A stretch of 64,000 bases of DNA, taken from the NCBI RefSeq assembly GCF_003627055.1, contig NZ_CP032624.1:3286001-3350000 (forward strand), written 5' to 3'. The position numbers and the translations under genes were made by a program. Below are positions 20,457 to 28,494 of this stretch, one piece after another; position 1 is the first letter of the stretch; each line of letters opens with the position of its first letter. This stretch comes from Gryllotalpicola protaetiae (GTDB taxonomy: Bacteria > Actinomycetota > Actinomycetes > Actinomycetales > Microbacteriaceae). A model generated the notes under the pieces. That model was not told where the DNA came from. It worked only from the letters and a program-made list of their open reading frames with translations, and searched no databases.

Positions 20457-23144
20457 CTAATCGTGCGCGGCGGACTGCCAGTCGGCGCCTCGGCCGACCT
20501 GCACTGTGAGCGGCACGCTCAGATCCGCGGCACCCGCCATACGACGGCGAACGATCTCTTCGAGCGTGTCCCACTCCCCCGGAGCGACCTCGAAGATGAG
20601 CTCGTCGTGCACCTGCAGCAGCATGCGGGAGCCCAGCGAAGCACTCGCCATGTCGCTCGCCACCCCCAGCATCGCGATCTTCATGACGTCGGCCGCCGAG
20701 CCCTGGATCGGCGAGTTGAGCGCCGCCCGCTCGGCGTTGTCGCGCAGCACCCGGTTCAGGCTGTTGAGGTCGGGGAACGGGCGGCGGCGGCCGAAGATCG
20801 TCTCGGTGTAGCCGTCGACCTTGGCCTGCGCGACGACGTTGCGCAGGTAGTCGCGCACCCCGCCGAAGCGCTCGAAGTAGTCGGCCATGAGCTGCTTCGC
20901 CTCACCCTGCGAGATGCGCAGCTGCTTCGCGAGGCCGAACGGGCCGAGGCCGTACGCCAGACCGTACGACATGGCCTTCACCTTCGAGCGCATCAGCGGC
21001 GTGACATCCTCCGGTGCGACGCCGAAGACGTGCGATCCGACGAAGCGGTGCAGGTCCTCGCCCTCGTTGAAGGCGGCGATGAGGCCGGCGTCGCCCGAGA
21101 GGTGCGCCATGATGCGCATCTCGATCTGCGAGTAGTCGGCCGTGAGCAGGCACTCGAAGCCCTCGCCCGCCACGAACGCCGACCGCACGCGGCGGCCGGT
21201 GTCGGAGCGAACCGGGATGTTCTGCAGATTCGGGTCGTTCGACGAGATGCGGCCCGTCGCGGCGCCCACCTGGTCGTAGGTGGTGTGGATGCGCCCGTTC
21301 GCGTCGATCGCCTTCTCGAGCGTCTCGATCATCTGCTTGAGCTTCGTCGCATCGCGGTGCCGCAGCAGCGCGTCGAGGAACACGTAGCCCTCGGTGTCCG
21401 AGCTGACCTGGTCCTTCAGGTCGGCGAGCGACTCGGCATCCGTCGAATAGCCCGTCTTGGTCTTGCGTGTGAACGGCAGGTGCAGGTCTTCGAACAGCAC
21501 CGTCTGCAGCTGCTTGGGGCTGCCCATGTTCACCTCGCGGCCGATCGCGAGATACGCGGCCTGCTGGTACTCGTCGGCCTGCGCCGTGAGCGCCTCGCGC
21601 TGGCCCTTCAGCACCTCGCCGTCGACGGTGATGCCCGTCAGCTCCATCTGGGCGAGCACCTCGACGAGCGGCACCTCGATCGTCTCGTAGACCCGCTTGG
21701 TGCCCTCGGCGAAGGCGAGGGCGAGGTCGTCGGCGATGCGCAGCACGTACCACGCCTGGCTCGCGACGCTGATCGGCTCGGAGTCTGGGACGAGCTGGTT
21801 CGGGTCGGGCGTCGGCAGGTTCTCGCCGAGCACCTCGTAGACCTGGTCGGCGAGGCTCGCCGGCGCCTTCGCCGGGTTGAGGATCGCCCCGGCGACGCGC
21901 GTGTCGCCCGCGACGCCGCGCACCGGCAGGCCGACGCGGGCGGACGCCTCGATCTGCGCCTTCGCGTTGAAGAACAGCTTCGGCTGGGTCGCGGCGGCGA
22001 GCCACCCGGCGAACGCCTCGTAATCCCCCGTTCCCTGCTTGAACGGGACGTAGACGCTGTCGTCGCTGACCGAGAGGCCATAGCCGGCGATGCCGGCCGG
22101 GCCGTAGTCGAGCTGCACCGCGACCGGCTTCCCCGACGTCTTCGCGAGCCAGTGCGCGAGCTCTTCGTCGACCAGCGTCTTCACCGGCGGCGCGGTCTCG
22201 ATCTGTGGCTCGGCGACCGGCTCCGTCGACACGCCCCCGGCTGCGGCATCCGCCGGCGCACTCTTCAGCACCCGGTCGAGGAGGGTGCGGAACTGCAGGC
22301 GGCCGAACACGTCGCGCACCGCCTGCTCGTTGACGGCGCGACGCTCGAGATCGGCGGGGCCGACGGGCAGCTCGACGTCGGTCAGCAGGCGGTTGAGGCG
22401 CCGGTTGCGCAGCGCGTTCTCCTTCTGCTCGCGCAACTTCTCGCCGACGACGCCCTTGATCTCGTCGGCGTGGGCGACGATCTCGTCGACGGTGCCCCAC
22501 TGGGCGATCCACTTGGCAGCCGTCTTCGGGCCGACCTTGTCGACGCCGGGCAGGTTGTCGGCCTTCTCGCCCGTGAGCGCCGCGAGCTCGGGGTACTGGT
22601 GGGGCCACACCTCGTACTTGTCGAACACGGCCTGAGCGTCGTAGCGCTTCAGCTCGCTGACGCCGAGCACGCTCGGGTAGAGCACGGTAGTGCTGTCGTT
22701 CACGAGCTGGAAGCTGTCGCGGTCGCCCGAGACGACGAGCACCTCGAAGCCCTGCTGCGACCCTTGCGCGGCGAGCGTCGCGAGGATGTCGTCGGCCTCG
22801 AAGTCCTCCTTCTGGAGCCACTGCACGTTCATCGCCGTCAGCGCCTCTTGCAGCAGCGGCACCTGCCCGATGAACTCGGGCGGCGTCTCGCCGCGGCCGC
22901 CCTTGTACTCGGGGTACTCGCGCGTGCGGAACGAGTACCGGCTGATGTCGAAGGCGACGCCGAGGTGGGTCGGCTCGTAGTCCTTGAGAAGCTTCAGCAG
23001 CATCGAGATGAAGCCGTGGATCGCCTCGGTGTGCTGCCCGTCGTCGGTGATGAACCGGCCGGCCGGCAGCAGGGCGAAGAACGCCCGGAACGCCAGCGAA
23101 TGGCCGTCGATGATCATCAGGGTTGGCTTGCGGGCGTCGGTCAC
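20457..23144 (-). CDS. polA: DNA polymerase I
   Basis: 895 residues. N-terminal 5'-3' exonuclease domain (about 1–300: IIDGHSLAFRAFF, VSGDRDSFQLV, LPGVDKVGPKTAAKWI), a central domain resembling an inactive 3'-5' exonuclease, and a polymerase domain from about residue 500 with motif A (TADYSQIEMR), motif B (RSKVKAMSYGLAYGLG) and motif C (VHDELIFE). Fills gaps in repair and Okazaki processing. The GTG at 23144 is preferred over longer frames because the -10 TAGGCT (23152–23157) ends 7 bases before it and the exonuclease domain starts at once. Confidence 0.97.
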   Translation of the reverse strand: MTDARKPTLMIIDGHSLAFRAFFALLPAGRFITDDGQHTEAIHGFISMLLKLLKDYEPTHLGVAFDISRYSFRTREYPEYKGGRGETPPEFIGQVPLLQEALTAMNVQWLQKEDFEADDILATLAAQGSQQGFEVLVVSGDRDSFQLVNDSTTVLYPSVLGVSELKRYDAQAVFDKYEVWPHQYPELAALTGEKADNLPGVDKVGPKTAAKWIAQWGTVDEIVAHADEIKGVVGEKLREQKENALRNRRLNRLLTDVELPVGPADLERRAVNEQAVRDVFGRLQFRTLLDRVLKSAPADAAAGGVSTEPVAEPQIETAPPVKTLVDEELAHWLAKTSGKPVAVQLDYGPAGIAGYGLSVSDDSVYVPFKQGTGDYEAFAGWLAAATQPKLFFNAKAQIEASARVGLPVRGVAGDTRVAGAILNPAKAPASLADQVYEVLGENLPTPDPNQLVPDSEPISVASQAWYVLRIADDLALAFAEGTKRVYETIEVPLVEVLAQMELTGITVDGEVLKGQREALTAQADEYQQAAYLAIGREVNMGSPKQLQTVLFEDLHLPFTRKTKTGYSTDAESLADLKDQVSSDTEGYVFLDALLRHRDATKLKQMIETLEKAIDANGRIHTTYDQVGAATGRISSNDPNLQNIPVRSDTGRRVRSAFVAGEGFECLLTADYSQIEMRIMAHLSGDAGLIAAFNEGEDLHRFVGSHVFGVAPEDVTPLMRSKVKAMSYGLAYGLGPFGLAKQLRISQGEAKQLMADYFERFGGVRDYLRNVVAQAKVDGYTETIFGRRRPFPDLNSLNRVLRDNAERAALNSPIQGSAADVMKIAMLGVASDMASASLGSRMLLQVHDELIFEVAPGEWDTLEEIVRRRMAGAADLSVPLTVQVGRGADWQSAAHD

Positions 23145-23151
23145 GGATGCC

Positions 23152-23190
23152 AGCCTAGCCAGCGCCCCCGACATCGGTTCCGGCGATAGT
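23152..23190. promoter_or_regulatory. divergent leaderless promoters of polA and the thioesterase gene
   Basis: Minus strand: -10 TAGGCT (23157–23152), 7 bases before the polA GTG. Plus strand: -10 GATAGT (23185–23190), 8 bases before the thioesterase GTG at 23199. The whole intergenic space is 54 bases. No convincing -35 boxes. Confidence 0.55.
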
Positions 23191-23198
23191 GTCGCTGG

Positions 23199-23615
23199 GT
23201 GAGCAACGACGACACCGCCTGGTACACCTCCCGCGGGCAGGGCGCCCTGGCCGATCGCATGGGCATCGAGATCCTCGAATTCGACAGTGAGCACGCGGTC
23301 GCGCGGATGCCCGTCGAGGGCAACACGCAGCCCCTCGGACTCCTGCACGGCGGCGCCTACTGCGTGCTCGGCGAGTCACTCGGCTCGATGCACGCGAACT
23401 ACCTCGCGCAGCAGGGCGGCGAGGGCCGCTTCGCCGTCGGCGTCGACATCAACGCGACCCACACGGGCTCGGCGACCTCTGGGTGGGTGACCGGCACGGC
23501 GCGAGTGATCCATGCCGGGCGCACGCTGACGGTGCACGAGATCGTCGTCACCGACGAGACGGGGCGGCGCTGCTCGACGCTGCGCATCACGAACGTCATC
23601 CGCGAGCCGAAGTAG
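23199..23615 (+). CDS. PaaI-like hotdog-fold thioesterase
   Basis: 138 residues, a single hotdog domain. Family signs: GNTQPLGLLHGGAYCVLGES (active-site helix region with conserved HGG), GVDINATHTGSATSGWVTG, and a C-terminal strand CSTLRITNV. Hydrolyses acyl- or aryl-CoA thioesters; the exact substrate is open (menaquinone pathway and proofreading thioesterases belong to the same group). GTG start, leaderless. Divergent from polA. Confidence 0.9.
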   Translation: MSNDDTAWYTSRGQGALADRMGIEILEFDSEHAVARMPVEGNTQPLGLLHGGAYCVLGESLGSMHANYLAQQGGEGRFAVGVDINATHTGSATSGWVTGTARVIHAGRTLTVHEIVVTDETGRRCSTLRITNVIREPK

Positions 23616-23620
23616 GGCGC

Positions 23621-24262
23621 ATGGCCCGCAGGTCGTCGTCTCGTGCGGCGTCGCCCGTGTGGTCGCGAGAACTGGCGATGACGTCGCTGGTGCTCGTCGG
23701 GGCGGTGCTGGGAACGGCTGAATTCCTGCACTGGCGCGCGAGCTGGAGCGAGCTCGGCGCCGAGGGCTCCCGGGGCGGCAGGGAAGCCGTCGTCGTGCTC
23801 GGCTACCGCAATGCGGGCGGCCGGGCCAACTGGATGAATCGGTGGCGGGTGCGCGCAGGCATCCGCTCTTTCGATCCCAGGGCGGAGGAGAGCCTGCTCG
23901 TGCTGTGCGGCGGCGCCGTCGGCGGCCCGGTCCCCGAGGCCGAGCTGATGGCCGCGTATGCGCGCGAGCGGGGCTACGCGGGTGCGATCGGACGGGATGG
24001 CGCGAGCCGCACGACGTGGGAGAACGTCACGAACGCGATCCCGCTGATCGAGGATGCGGCGACCATCAAGGTCGTCTCCAACTCGCTGCACGCCGCGAAG
24101 GCGCGCGGATTCCTGCGGCAGCAGCGCCCCGACCTCGCCGCCCGCCTCGTACGGGGCGCCGACTACCGCTTCGGCGAACAGCTGTGGCTCAGGCCGATCG
24201 CAGTGGTCATCGACCTGCGTCATTCGCTGCGCTCGCGCCGAGGCGCCCGCCCGGTTCCGTAA
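23621..24262 (+). CDS. YdcF/SanA-like DUF218 membrane-anchored protein
   Basis: 213 residues. One membrane helix near residues 19–37, then a DUF218 domain: AVVVLGYRNAGGR, LLVLCGGAV, the family's E-x-x-x-M helix, and SRTTWENVTNA, corresponding to the conserved S-x-x-T-x-E-N stretch. DUF218 proteins act at the envelope (SanA, ElyC); their chemistry is unsettled. The ATG start at 23621 lies 6 bases after the thioesterase stop, so both are probably one transcript. Confidence 0.85.
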   Translation: MARRSSSRAASPVWSRELAMTSLVLVGAVLGTAEFLHWRASWSELGAEGSRGGREAVVVLGYRNAGGRANWMNRWRVRAGIRSFDPRAEESLLVLCGGAVGGPVPEAELMAAYARERGYAGAIGRDGASRTTWENVTNAIPLIEDAATIKVVSNSLHAAKARGFLRQQRPDLAARLVRGADYRFGEQLWLRPIAVVIDLRHSLRSRRGARPVP

Positions 24263-24272
24263 TCTTGAGGTG

Positions 24273-24854
24273 ATGAATGACAGTCTGTGGGCGGCGCGCG
24301 CCGAGGATCTGCTGAACAGGACCGCCTCGGCGGACCCGACCCCCGGGGGCGGTTCGATCGCCGCGATCTGCGGGGCGTTCGGCGTCGGGCTCGTGCAGAT
24401 GGCGCTCGCCGTCACCGGCGACGCGGCGCTCGATGCGCAGGCCGCACGACTGGCAGCGCTGCAGGAGGGCATCCGCCCCGCTGCCGACGGCGACGTCGCC
24501 GACTTCAGCGCCGTGATGTCCGCCTACAAGCTGCCGCGGGCCGACGACGCCGCTCGCGCCGTTCGGGCCGCCGCGATCGAGGCGGCGAGCATCGGGGCGA
24601 CCGAGCGGCCGCTCGCACTCGCCGCGGCGTTCGTCGACGCGATCGCGCTCTCGCGCGAGGTCGAGCCGCTCGTGAAGGCGTCGATCGTGAGCGACGTGCT
24701 CGCCGGCCGCGACCTCGTCATCGGCGCGGCGCGGGCCGCGATCCGCACCGCCGACATCAACATCGCGCAGCTCGAGCGTCTCTCCTCCCCCGCGGCGGCC
24801 GGCCTGCGCGGCCGTCGCATCGCCATCGAGACCCAGCTGGAGGAGCTCGCATGA
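24273..24854 (+). CDS. cyclodeaminase/cyclohydrolase family protein (FchA-like)
   Basis: 193 residues, the FTCD-C fold. PTPGGGSIAAICGAFG near residues 22–37 is the family signature, followed by long Ala-rich helices (an all-helical dimer). Relatives deaminate formimino-THF or, as FchA in methylotrophs and acetogens, act as methenyl-THF cyclohydrolase. No histidine-utilisation genes are nearby, and the next gene is a methylene-THF dehydrogenase lacking the cyclohydrolase lysine, so the cyclohydrolase role is preferred (inference). Start fixed by -10 TAATCT (24260–24265) ending 7 bases upstream. ATGA overlap with the dehydrogenase gene. Confidence 0.88.
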   Translation: MNDSLWAARAEDLLNRTASADPTPGGGSIAAICGAFGVGLVQMALAVTGDAALDAQAARLAALQEGIRPAADGDVADFSAVMSAYKLPRADDAARAVRAAAIEAASIGATERPLALAAAFVDAIALSREVEPLVKASIVSDVLAGRDLVIGAARAAIRTADINIAQLERLSSPAAAGLRGRRIAIETQLEELA

Positions 24855-25768
24855 CCGCCGTCGTCCTCGACCCGTCGCCCGTCGCCGCCGAGTATCAGGC
24901 GCAGGTGCGCGTCGATGTCGCACGGCTCACCGAGGAGGGCGGGCGTCGCCCCCGCATCCTCGGCCTGCTCGGCGAGGAGCATGGACCGGCCGCGACCTAC
25001 GCCCGCTACGCACGCCGCGGCTGCGAGGCCGTCGGCATCGAGCTCGAGGTGCGCCACGTCGAACCCGATTCGGTCGAAGCCGCCATCGCCGCCGCGAACG
25101 TCGACGCCGAGGTCGACGGCATCTTCCTCTACTACCCCTTGATGGACCGGGCAGGCGACCGCTGGCTGCGCGAGCTCGTCGACCCCCGTAAGGACGTCGA
25201 GGGCCTGCACTCCTTCTGGAGCCGCCAGCTCTACGAGAACCACCGCTACCTCGACGAGGCGCACACGATCCGCGCGATCCTGCCGTGCACGCCGCTCGCG
25301 ATCCTGAAACTGCTGCAGCATGCGGGCATGCGCGGTGATGGCGGCGACGCGCCTCTCGAGGGTGTCACCGCCTGCATCATCAACCGCAGCGAGCTCGTCG
25401 GCCGCCCCCTGGCCGCGATGCTCGCCAACGACGGCGCGCGCGTGCACTCGCTGGACATCTCGGGCGCCGTGACCTTCGAGCCCGCGATCGGCCGGCACGC
25501 GCACGACGTGCGCGACTCGGGAATCGACCGGGCGAGCGCGCTCGCGGCCGCCGACGTCGTCATCTCGGCGGTGCCGTCGAAGTCGTTCGAGCTGGTGCGG
25601 GGCGATGAGATCCGCGAGGGCGCGATCTGCGTCGACGTGGCCGAGTTCACGAACTTCGACGAATCCGTCATGGAGCGCGCGAGTGTCTTCGTGCCGCGTG
25701 TCGGTCCGCTCACGATCGCGATGGCGGCGCGCAACCTGACGAGACTCGCGGCGGTCAGCGGCCGCTGA
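24851..25768 (+). CDS. methylene-THF dehydrogenase, yeast Mtd1-like
   Basis: 305 residues. FolD superfamily: LPCTPLAILKLL, INRSELVGRPLAAMLANDGA (Rossmann NAD(P) site), KDVEGL. From memory it follows yeast Mtd1 (NAD-dependent, dehydrogenase only) more closely than bacterial FolD, sharing GIFLYYPL, DVEGLHSFWSRQLYENHRYLD-type spacing and the LANDGA stretch. The substrate Tyr is present (Tyr50), but the catalytic Lys four residues later, needed for cyclohydrolase activity in FolD, is Ala54. The FolD end motif PGGVGPMT is replaced by PRVGPLT. It is coupled by ATGA to the FchA-like gene, which would supply the missing cyclohydrolase step. Confidence 0.85.
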   Translation: MTAVVLDPSPVAAEYQAQVRVDVARLTEEGGRRPRILGLLGEEHGPAATYARYARRGCEAVGIELEVRHVEPDSVEAAIAAANVDAEVDGIFLYYPLMDRAGDRWLRELVDPRKDVEGLHSFWSRQLYENHRYLDEAHTIRAILPCTPLAILKLLQHAGMRGDGGDAPLEGVTACIINRSELVGRPLAAMLANDGARVHSLDISGAVTFEPAIGRHAHDVRDSGIDRASALAAADVVISAVPSKSFELVRGDEIREGAICVDVAEFTNFDESVMERASVFVPRVGPLTIAMAARNLTRLAAVSGR

Positions 25769-25775
25769 AATGCGA

Positions 25776-25802
25776 AGAGCGGATGCCTCAGGCATCCGCT
25801 CT
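25776..25802. terminator. bidirectional hairpin terminator built from GGATGCC
   Basis: Perfect 12-base stem AGAGCGGATGCC / GGCATCCGCTCT with a 3-base loop (TCA), between the convergent Mtd1-like gene (ends 25768) and the ANTAR regulator gene (ends 25818). No long T-run. The stem is made of the window's over-represented word in both orientations. Confidence 0.7.
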
Positions 25803-25817
25803 CTCGCTCGGTATGCC

Positions 25818-26429
25818 CTACTTCTTGGCCGTGCCGGGCGCGAGCTGGTCGATGATCGCCTTCGCGACGTCGTGCATGGTGAGGCGGCGGTCCATCGAGG
25901 CCTTCTGGATCCAGCGGAACGCCTCGGGCTCGGTGAGGCCCATCTTCTCGTTGAGCAGGCCCTTGGCGCGGTCGACGAGCTTGCGGGTCTCGAAGCGCTC
26001 GGCGAGGTCGCTGACCTCAGCCTCGAGCTGGATGATCTGCGCGTAGCGCGCCAGCGCGATCTCGATCGCGGGCAGCAGGTCGTTGGGTGTGAACGGCTTC
26101 ACGACGTAGGCGAGGGCGCCGGCCTCTGAAGCCCGCTCGACCAGTTCCTTCTGGCTGAACGCGGTCAGCAGCACGACGGGCGCGATGTGGTTCTTGTTGA
26201 GACGGTCGGCGGCCTCGATGCCGTCCATCTTGGGCATCCGCACGTCCATCACGACCAGGTCGGGGCGCAGCTCGGTCGCGAGCGCCACGGCGGTCTCGCC
26301 GTCGCCCGCCTCACCGACGACCTCGTAGCCGTTGTCGCGCAGGATCTCGACGATGTCGAGGCGGATGAGGGATTCGTCTTCGGCGACGACGACGCGGCGA
26401 GGCGCGTTGTTCTCCGGCTGGTCAGTCAC
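25818..26429 (-). CDS. ANTAR-domain response regulator (PdtaR-like)
   Basis: 203 residues. Receiver domain with acidic pocket Glu17/Asp18, phospho-acceptor Asp62 (VVMDVRMP) and KPF switch Lys, a coiled helix, then an ANTAR RNA-binding domain (about 140–195) with conserved Ala/Lys and M-x-L-x-E-x-EAFRWIQKASM. ANTAR proteins bind paired hairpins in nascent RNA and prevent termination. Close in layout to mycobacterial PdtaR, whose partner histidine kinase PdtaS is encoded elsewhere; no kinase is seen here. GTG start, with TATACG ending 8 bases upstream. Confidence 0.95.
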   Translation of the reverse strand: MTDQPENNAPRRVVVAEDESLIRLDIVEILRDNGYEVVGEAGDGETAVALATELRPDLVVMDVRMPKMDGIEAADRLNKNHIAPVVLLTAFSQKELVERASEAGALAYVVKPFTPNDLLPAIEIALARYAQIIQLEAEVSDLAERFETRKLVDRAKGLLNEKMGLTEPEAFRWIQKASMDRRLTMHDVAKAIIDQLAPGTAKK

Positions 26430-26494
26430 GGTTCAAGCGTATACGGCGCGCCGGTGCGGATGCTTCGCTGCGATATCGTTGACGGGCAGTGTCG

Positions 26495-26577
26495 GCCGGC
26501 ATGGCGGAATGGCAGACGCGGAGCACTCAAAATGCTTTGTCCGAGAGGGCGTGAGGGTTCGAGTCCCTCTGCCGGCA
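26495..26577 (+). tRNA. tRNA-Leu (anticodon CAA)
   Basis: 83 bases, class II with a long variable arm. Acceptor GCCGGCA pairs with TGCCGGC (26570–26576), discriminator A at 26577. The anticodon loop is CTCAAAA, giving CAA, which reads UUG. T-arm loop GGTTCGAGTCC. CCA is not encoded. Leu tRNAs are common integration sites, but no integrase or repeat of the tRNA 3' end is seen. Confidence 0.97.
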
Positions 26578-26729
26578 CTGTTTGGGTTCGAGCCGTCTTT
26601 GTCGGCCTTCCAGCTGAGATCAAGAAGCGCCTGGCGACCAACTGATCGTTTCCAGGTCAGGATCAGCGCGAAGAGCTCCCGCGGAAGGCCGCCGCTGTGT
26701 TGACTGGGCGGAGATTCCTGAGGAGAAAA
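26578..26729. other. intergenic stretch with no recognised element
   Basis: 152 bases between the tRNA and the aldo/keto reductase gene. I see no convincing promoter, hairpin or gene. Its 3' end carries the reductase ribosome-binding site AGGAG (26721–26725). Confidence 0.5.
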
Positions 26730-27614
26730 ATGATCACCCTGAACCTGAACAACGGCGTCGAACTGCCGGCCCTCGGCTTCGGCGTCTTCCAGACACCGCC
26801 TGAGGAGACGGTTCGCGCCGTCGAGGTCGCGTTGCAGACCGGCTATCGGCACATCGACACGGCGGCCGCCTACGGCAACGAGCGCGAGGTCGGCGAAGGC
26901 ATCCGTCGCTCCGGAACCCCCCGCGACGAGGTGTTCATCGAGACCAAGGTGTGGGTCTCCGACTACGGCTATGACGAGACGCTGCACGCGTTCGACAAGG
27001 CGATCGGGAAGCTGGGCGTCGAGCAGCTCGACCTGCTGATCCTGCACCAGCCCGCCACCGACCGGTTCGAGAAGACCATCGCGGCGTACCGAGCGCTCGA
27101 GACGCTTCTCGCCGACGGACGGGTGCGCGCGATCGGCGTCAGCAACTTCATGCCGCACCACCTCGAGCGGCTGCTGGCCGAGACCTCCGTCGTGCCCGCC
27201 GTGAACCAGATCGAATTGCATCCGTACTTCACCCAGCCCGCCGTGCAGCAGGCGGATGCCGAGCACGGCATCCTCACACAGGCGTGGTCGCCGATCGGCG
27301 GGATCACCTTCTACCCCGGTTTCGGCGACGAGCGCCGCAGCGTCATGGACGAGCCGGTGCTCACAGAGATCGCCGCCGCCCACGGCAAGAGCGCGGCTCA
27401 GGCGATGCTGCGCTGGCATCTGCAAGAGGGGCGCTCGGCGATCCCGAAGTCCACCAACCCCGCGCGCATCGCTGAGAACCTCGACGTCTTCGACTTCGAG
27501 CTGTCGGCGGACGAGCTCGCACGCATCGACGGGCTCGACACCGGGGTGCGCAGCGGCCCCGACCCGGACACGCCGCGGCCCGAGCGCTTCGCGATGGTGA
27601 TCTCCGAGCCCTGA
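26730..27614 (+). CDS. aldo/keto reductase (2,5-diketo-gluconate reductase-like)
   Basis: 294 residues, single TIM barrel. The catalytic tetrad is intact: Asp43, Tyr48, Lys73, His106; the NADPH-binding IPKSTNPARI segment is near the C-terminus. Reduces carbonyls with NADPH; resembles bacterial AKR5-type enzymes such as 2,5-diketo-D-gluconate reductases, but substrate cannot be fixed from sequence. The start at 26730 is chosen for AGGAG 4 bases upstream and because the protein then begins as the family does (ITLNNGVELPALGFG-like). Same strand as the decayed gene that follows. Confidence 0.93.
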   Translation: MITLNLNNGVELPALGFGVFQTPPEETVRAVEVALQTGYRHIDTAAAYGNEREVGEGIRRSGTPRDEVFIETKVWVSDYGYDETLHAFDKAIGKLGVEQLDLLILHQPATDRFEKTIAAYRALETLLADGRVRAIGVSNFMPHHLERLLAETSVVPAVNQIELHPYFTQPAVQQADAEHGILTQAWSPIGGITFYPGFGDERRSVMDEPVLTEIAAAHGKSAAQAMLRWHLQEGRSAIPKSTNPARIAENLDVFDFELSADELARIDGLDTGVRSGPDPDTPRPERFAMVISEP

Positions 27615-27645
27615 GCTGCTGCGGGGCCCGGGTGGCGTTCCGAGC

Positions 27646-27838
27646 ATGAGCCCCGAGCCCACGACCACCGAGATCGAGCACGTCGCCGACGGAGTCCTGT
27701 TCGATATGGACGGGACGCGCTGTCGTCACCTCGGCCCCGCGCGAGCTCGCCGTGCGGCGCATGGAGGCCGCAGGGCTGGAGGTGCCCGCCGTGATCGTGG
27801 CCGCCGAGGATGTCGCCGCCGGCATTGCGCTACGACAC
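27646..27838 (+). pseudogene. remnant of a HAD sugar-phosphatase gene
   Basis: An ATG frame from 27646 reads to VLFDMDGT, HAD motif I. Immediately after (about 27718) the homology jumps to another frame reading AVVTSAPRELAVRRMEAAGL and PAVIVAAEDVAAG, the later segment of GPP/SgpP-type HAD phosphatases, which normally lies about 100 residues downstream. The middle of the gene is deleted with a frameshift, and the C-terminal part after the GKP position is missing, where the convergent 107-residue gene begins to overlap. Non-functional. Confidence 0.72.
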
Positions 27839-28153
27839 GGCGTAGCCGGCGCTCTCCAGCGCGCGGATTATGCGCCCTCGTCGAAACGAGGAGACGAAGG
27901 CGATCGCCTCGCCCGCGCCGTACTCCCAGTGGATGCGCACCCCGAGCGGCACGCGCGTGATGAGCATGAGCTCGCCGCGCTCGATGAACTCCTCCACGGT
28001 GAGCGCCCGGACGAGCAGGCCGTTCTCGTACACCTCGAGGCGTCGCGGCGCCGGGAAGCCCGCGGTGACGGGCAGGCCCGCGAGGTTGACGCCGACGCTC
28101 CACGGGCGGATGCGCGCGAGCAGCGCGCCCCGTTCGACCTCATCTTCGATCAC
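27830..28153 (-). CDS. hypothetical protein, 107 residues
   Basis: Soluble, no membrane helix. Acidic N-terminus, then mixed strands (VGVNLAGLPVTAGFPAPRR, LEVYENGLLVRALT) ending in REALESAGYAV-like helix. It looks like a compact beta-rich fold of unknown family. GTG start at 28153 overlaps the upstream small membrane gene as GTGA, so the two are one translational unit. Its 3' end overlaps the tail of the HAD remnant on the other strand. Confidence 0.65.
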   Translation of the reverse strand: MIEDEVERGALLARIRPWSVGVNLAGLPVTAGFPAPRRLEVYENGLLVRALTVEEFIERGELMLITRVPLGVRIHWEYGAGEAIAFVSSFRRGRIIRALESAGYAVS

Positions 28154-28350
28154 CGGGCGACCGGCTCCTTCTCCGGTTCCTTCTTCTCCACGGGCGGCCA
28201 AGTGACGAGCAGGAGGGCCGCGAACGGGCCGAAGACCAGGGTCCACACGAACCAGGCCCAGGCGCCCCGGCCGCGGGTGCGTGCGTAGCCGCCCGAGAGC
28301 AGCGCGAGCCAGATCCAGACCAGGCCTATTCCGGCGGTGGCGTTGTCCAT
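28150..28350 (-). CDS. small membrane protein, 66 residues
   Basis: One helix near residues 6–20, a short Arg-rich loop (ARTRGRG), a second Trp/Phe-rich helix near 31–51, then a charged Lys/Glu/Pro tail. No named family recognised. ATG start; coupled to the 107-residue protein by GTGA. The pair is divergent from rlmN. Confidence 0.62.
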   Translation of the reverse strand: MDNATAGIGLVWIWLALLSGGYARTRGRGAWAWFVWTLVFGPFAALLLVTWPPVEKKEPEKEPVAR

Positions 28351-28494
28351 GGGGCTGACCCTAACGGCGCCGCGCGTACGAGCGGCGATTTTCGGCGACA
28401 CGCCGTCTGAGAGACAACGAGAGGCGCAATCGACCGAAGGATTGCCGCTCGAATGCGCGCGGGGTTCTTCAGGGGCGCCTGAGACAATGGAGCC

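Noticed and set aside
24851-25768. Ordinary bifunctional FolD
   Set aside because: The catalytic Lys and the PGGVGPMT end motif are absent, and the overall pattern follows Mtd1.
26495-26729. Integrated element at tRNA-Leu
   Set aside because: No integrase, no repeat of the tRNA 3' end, and ordinary genes on both sides.
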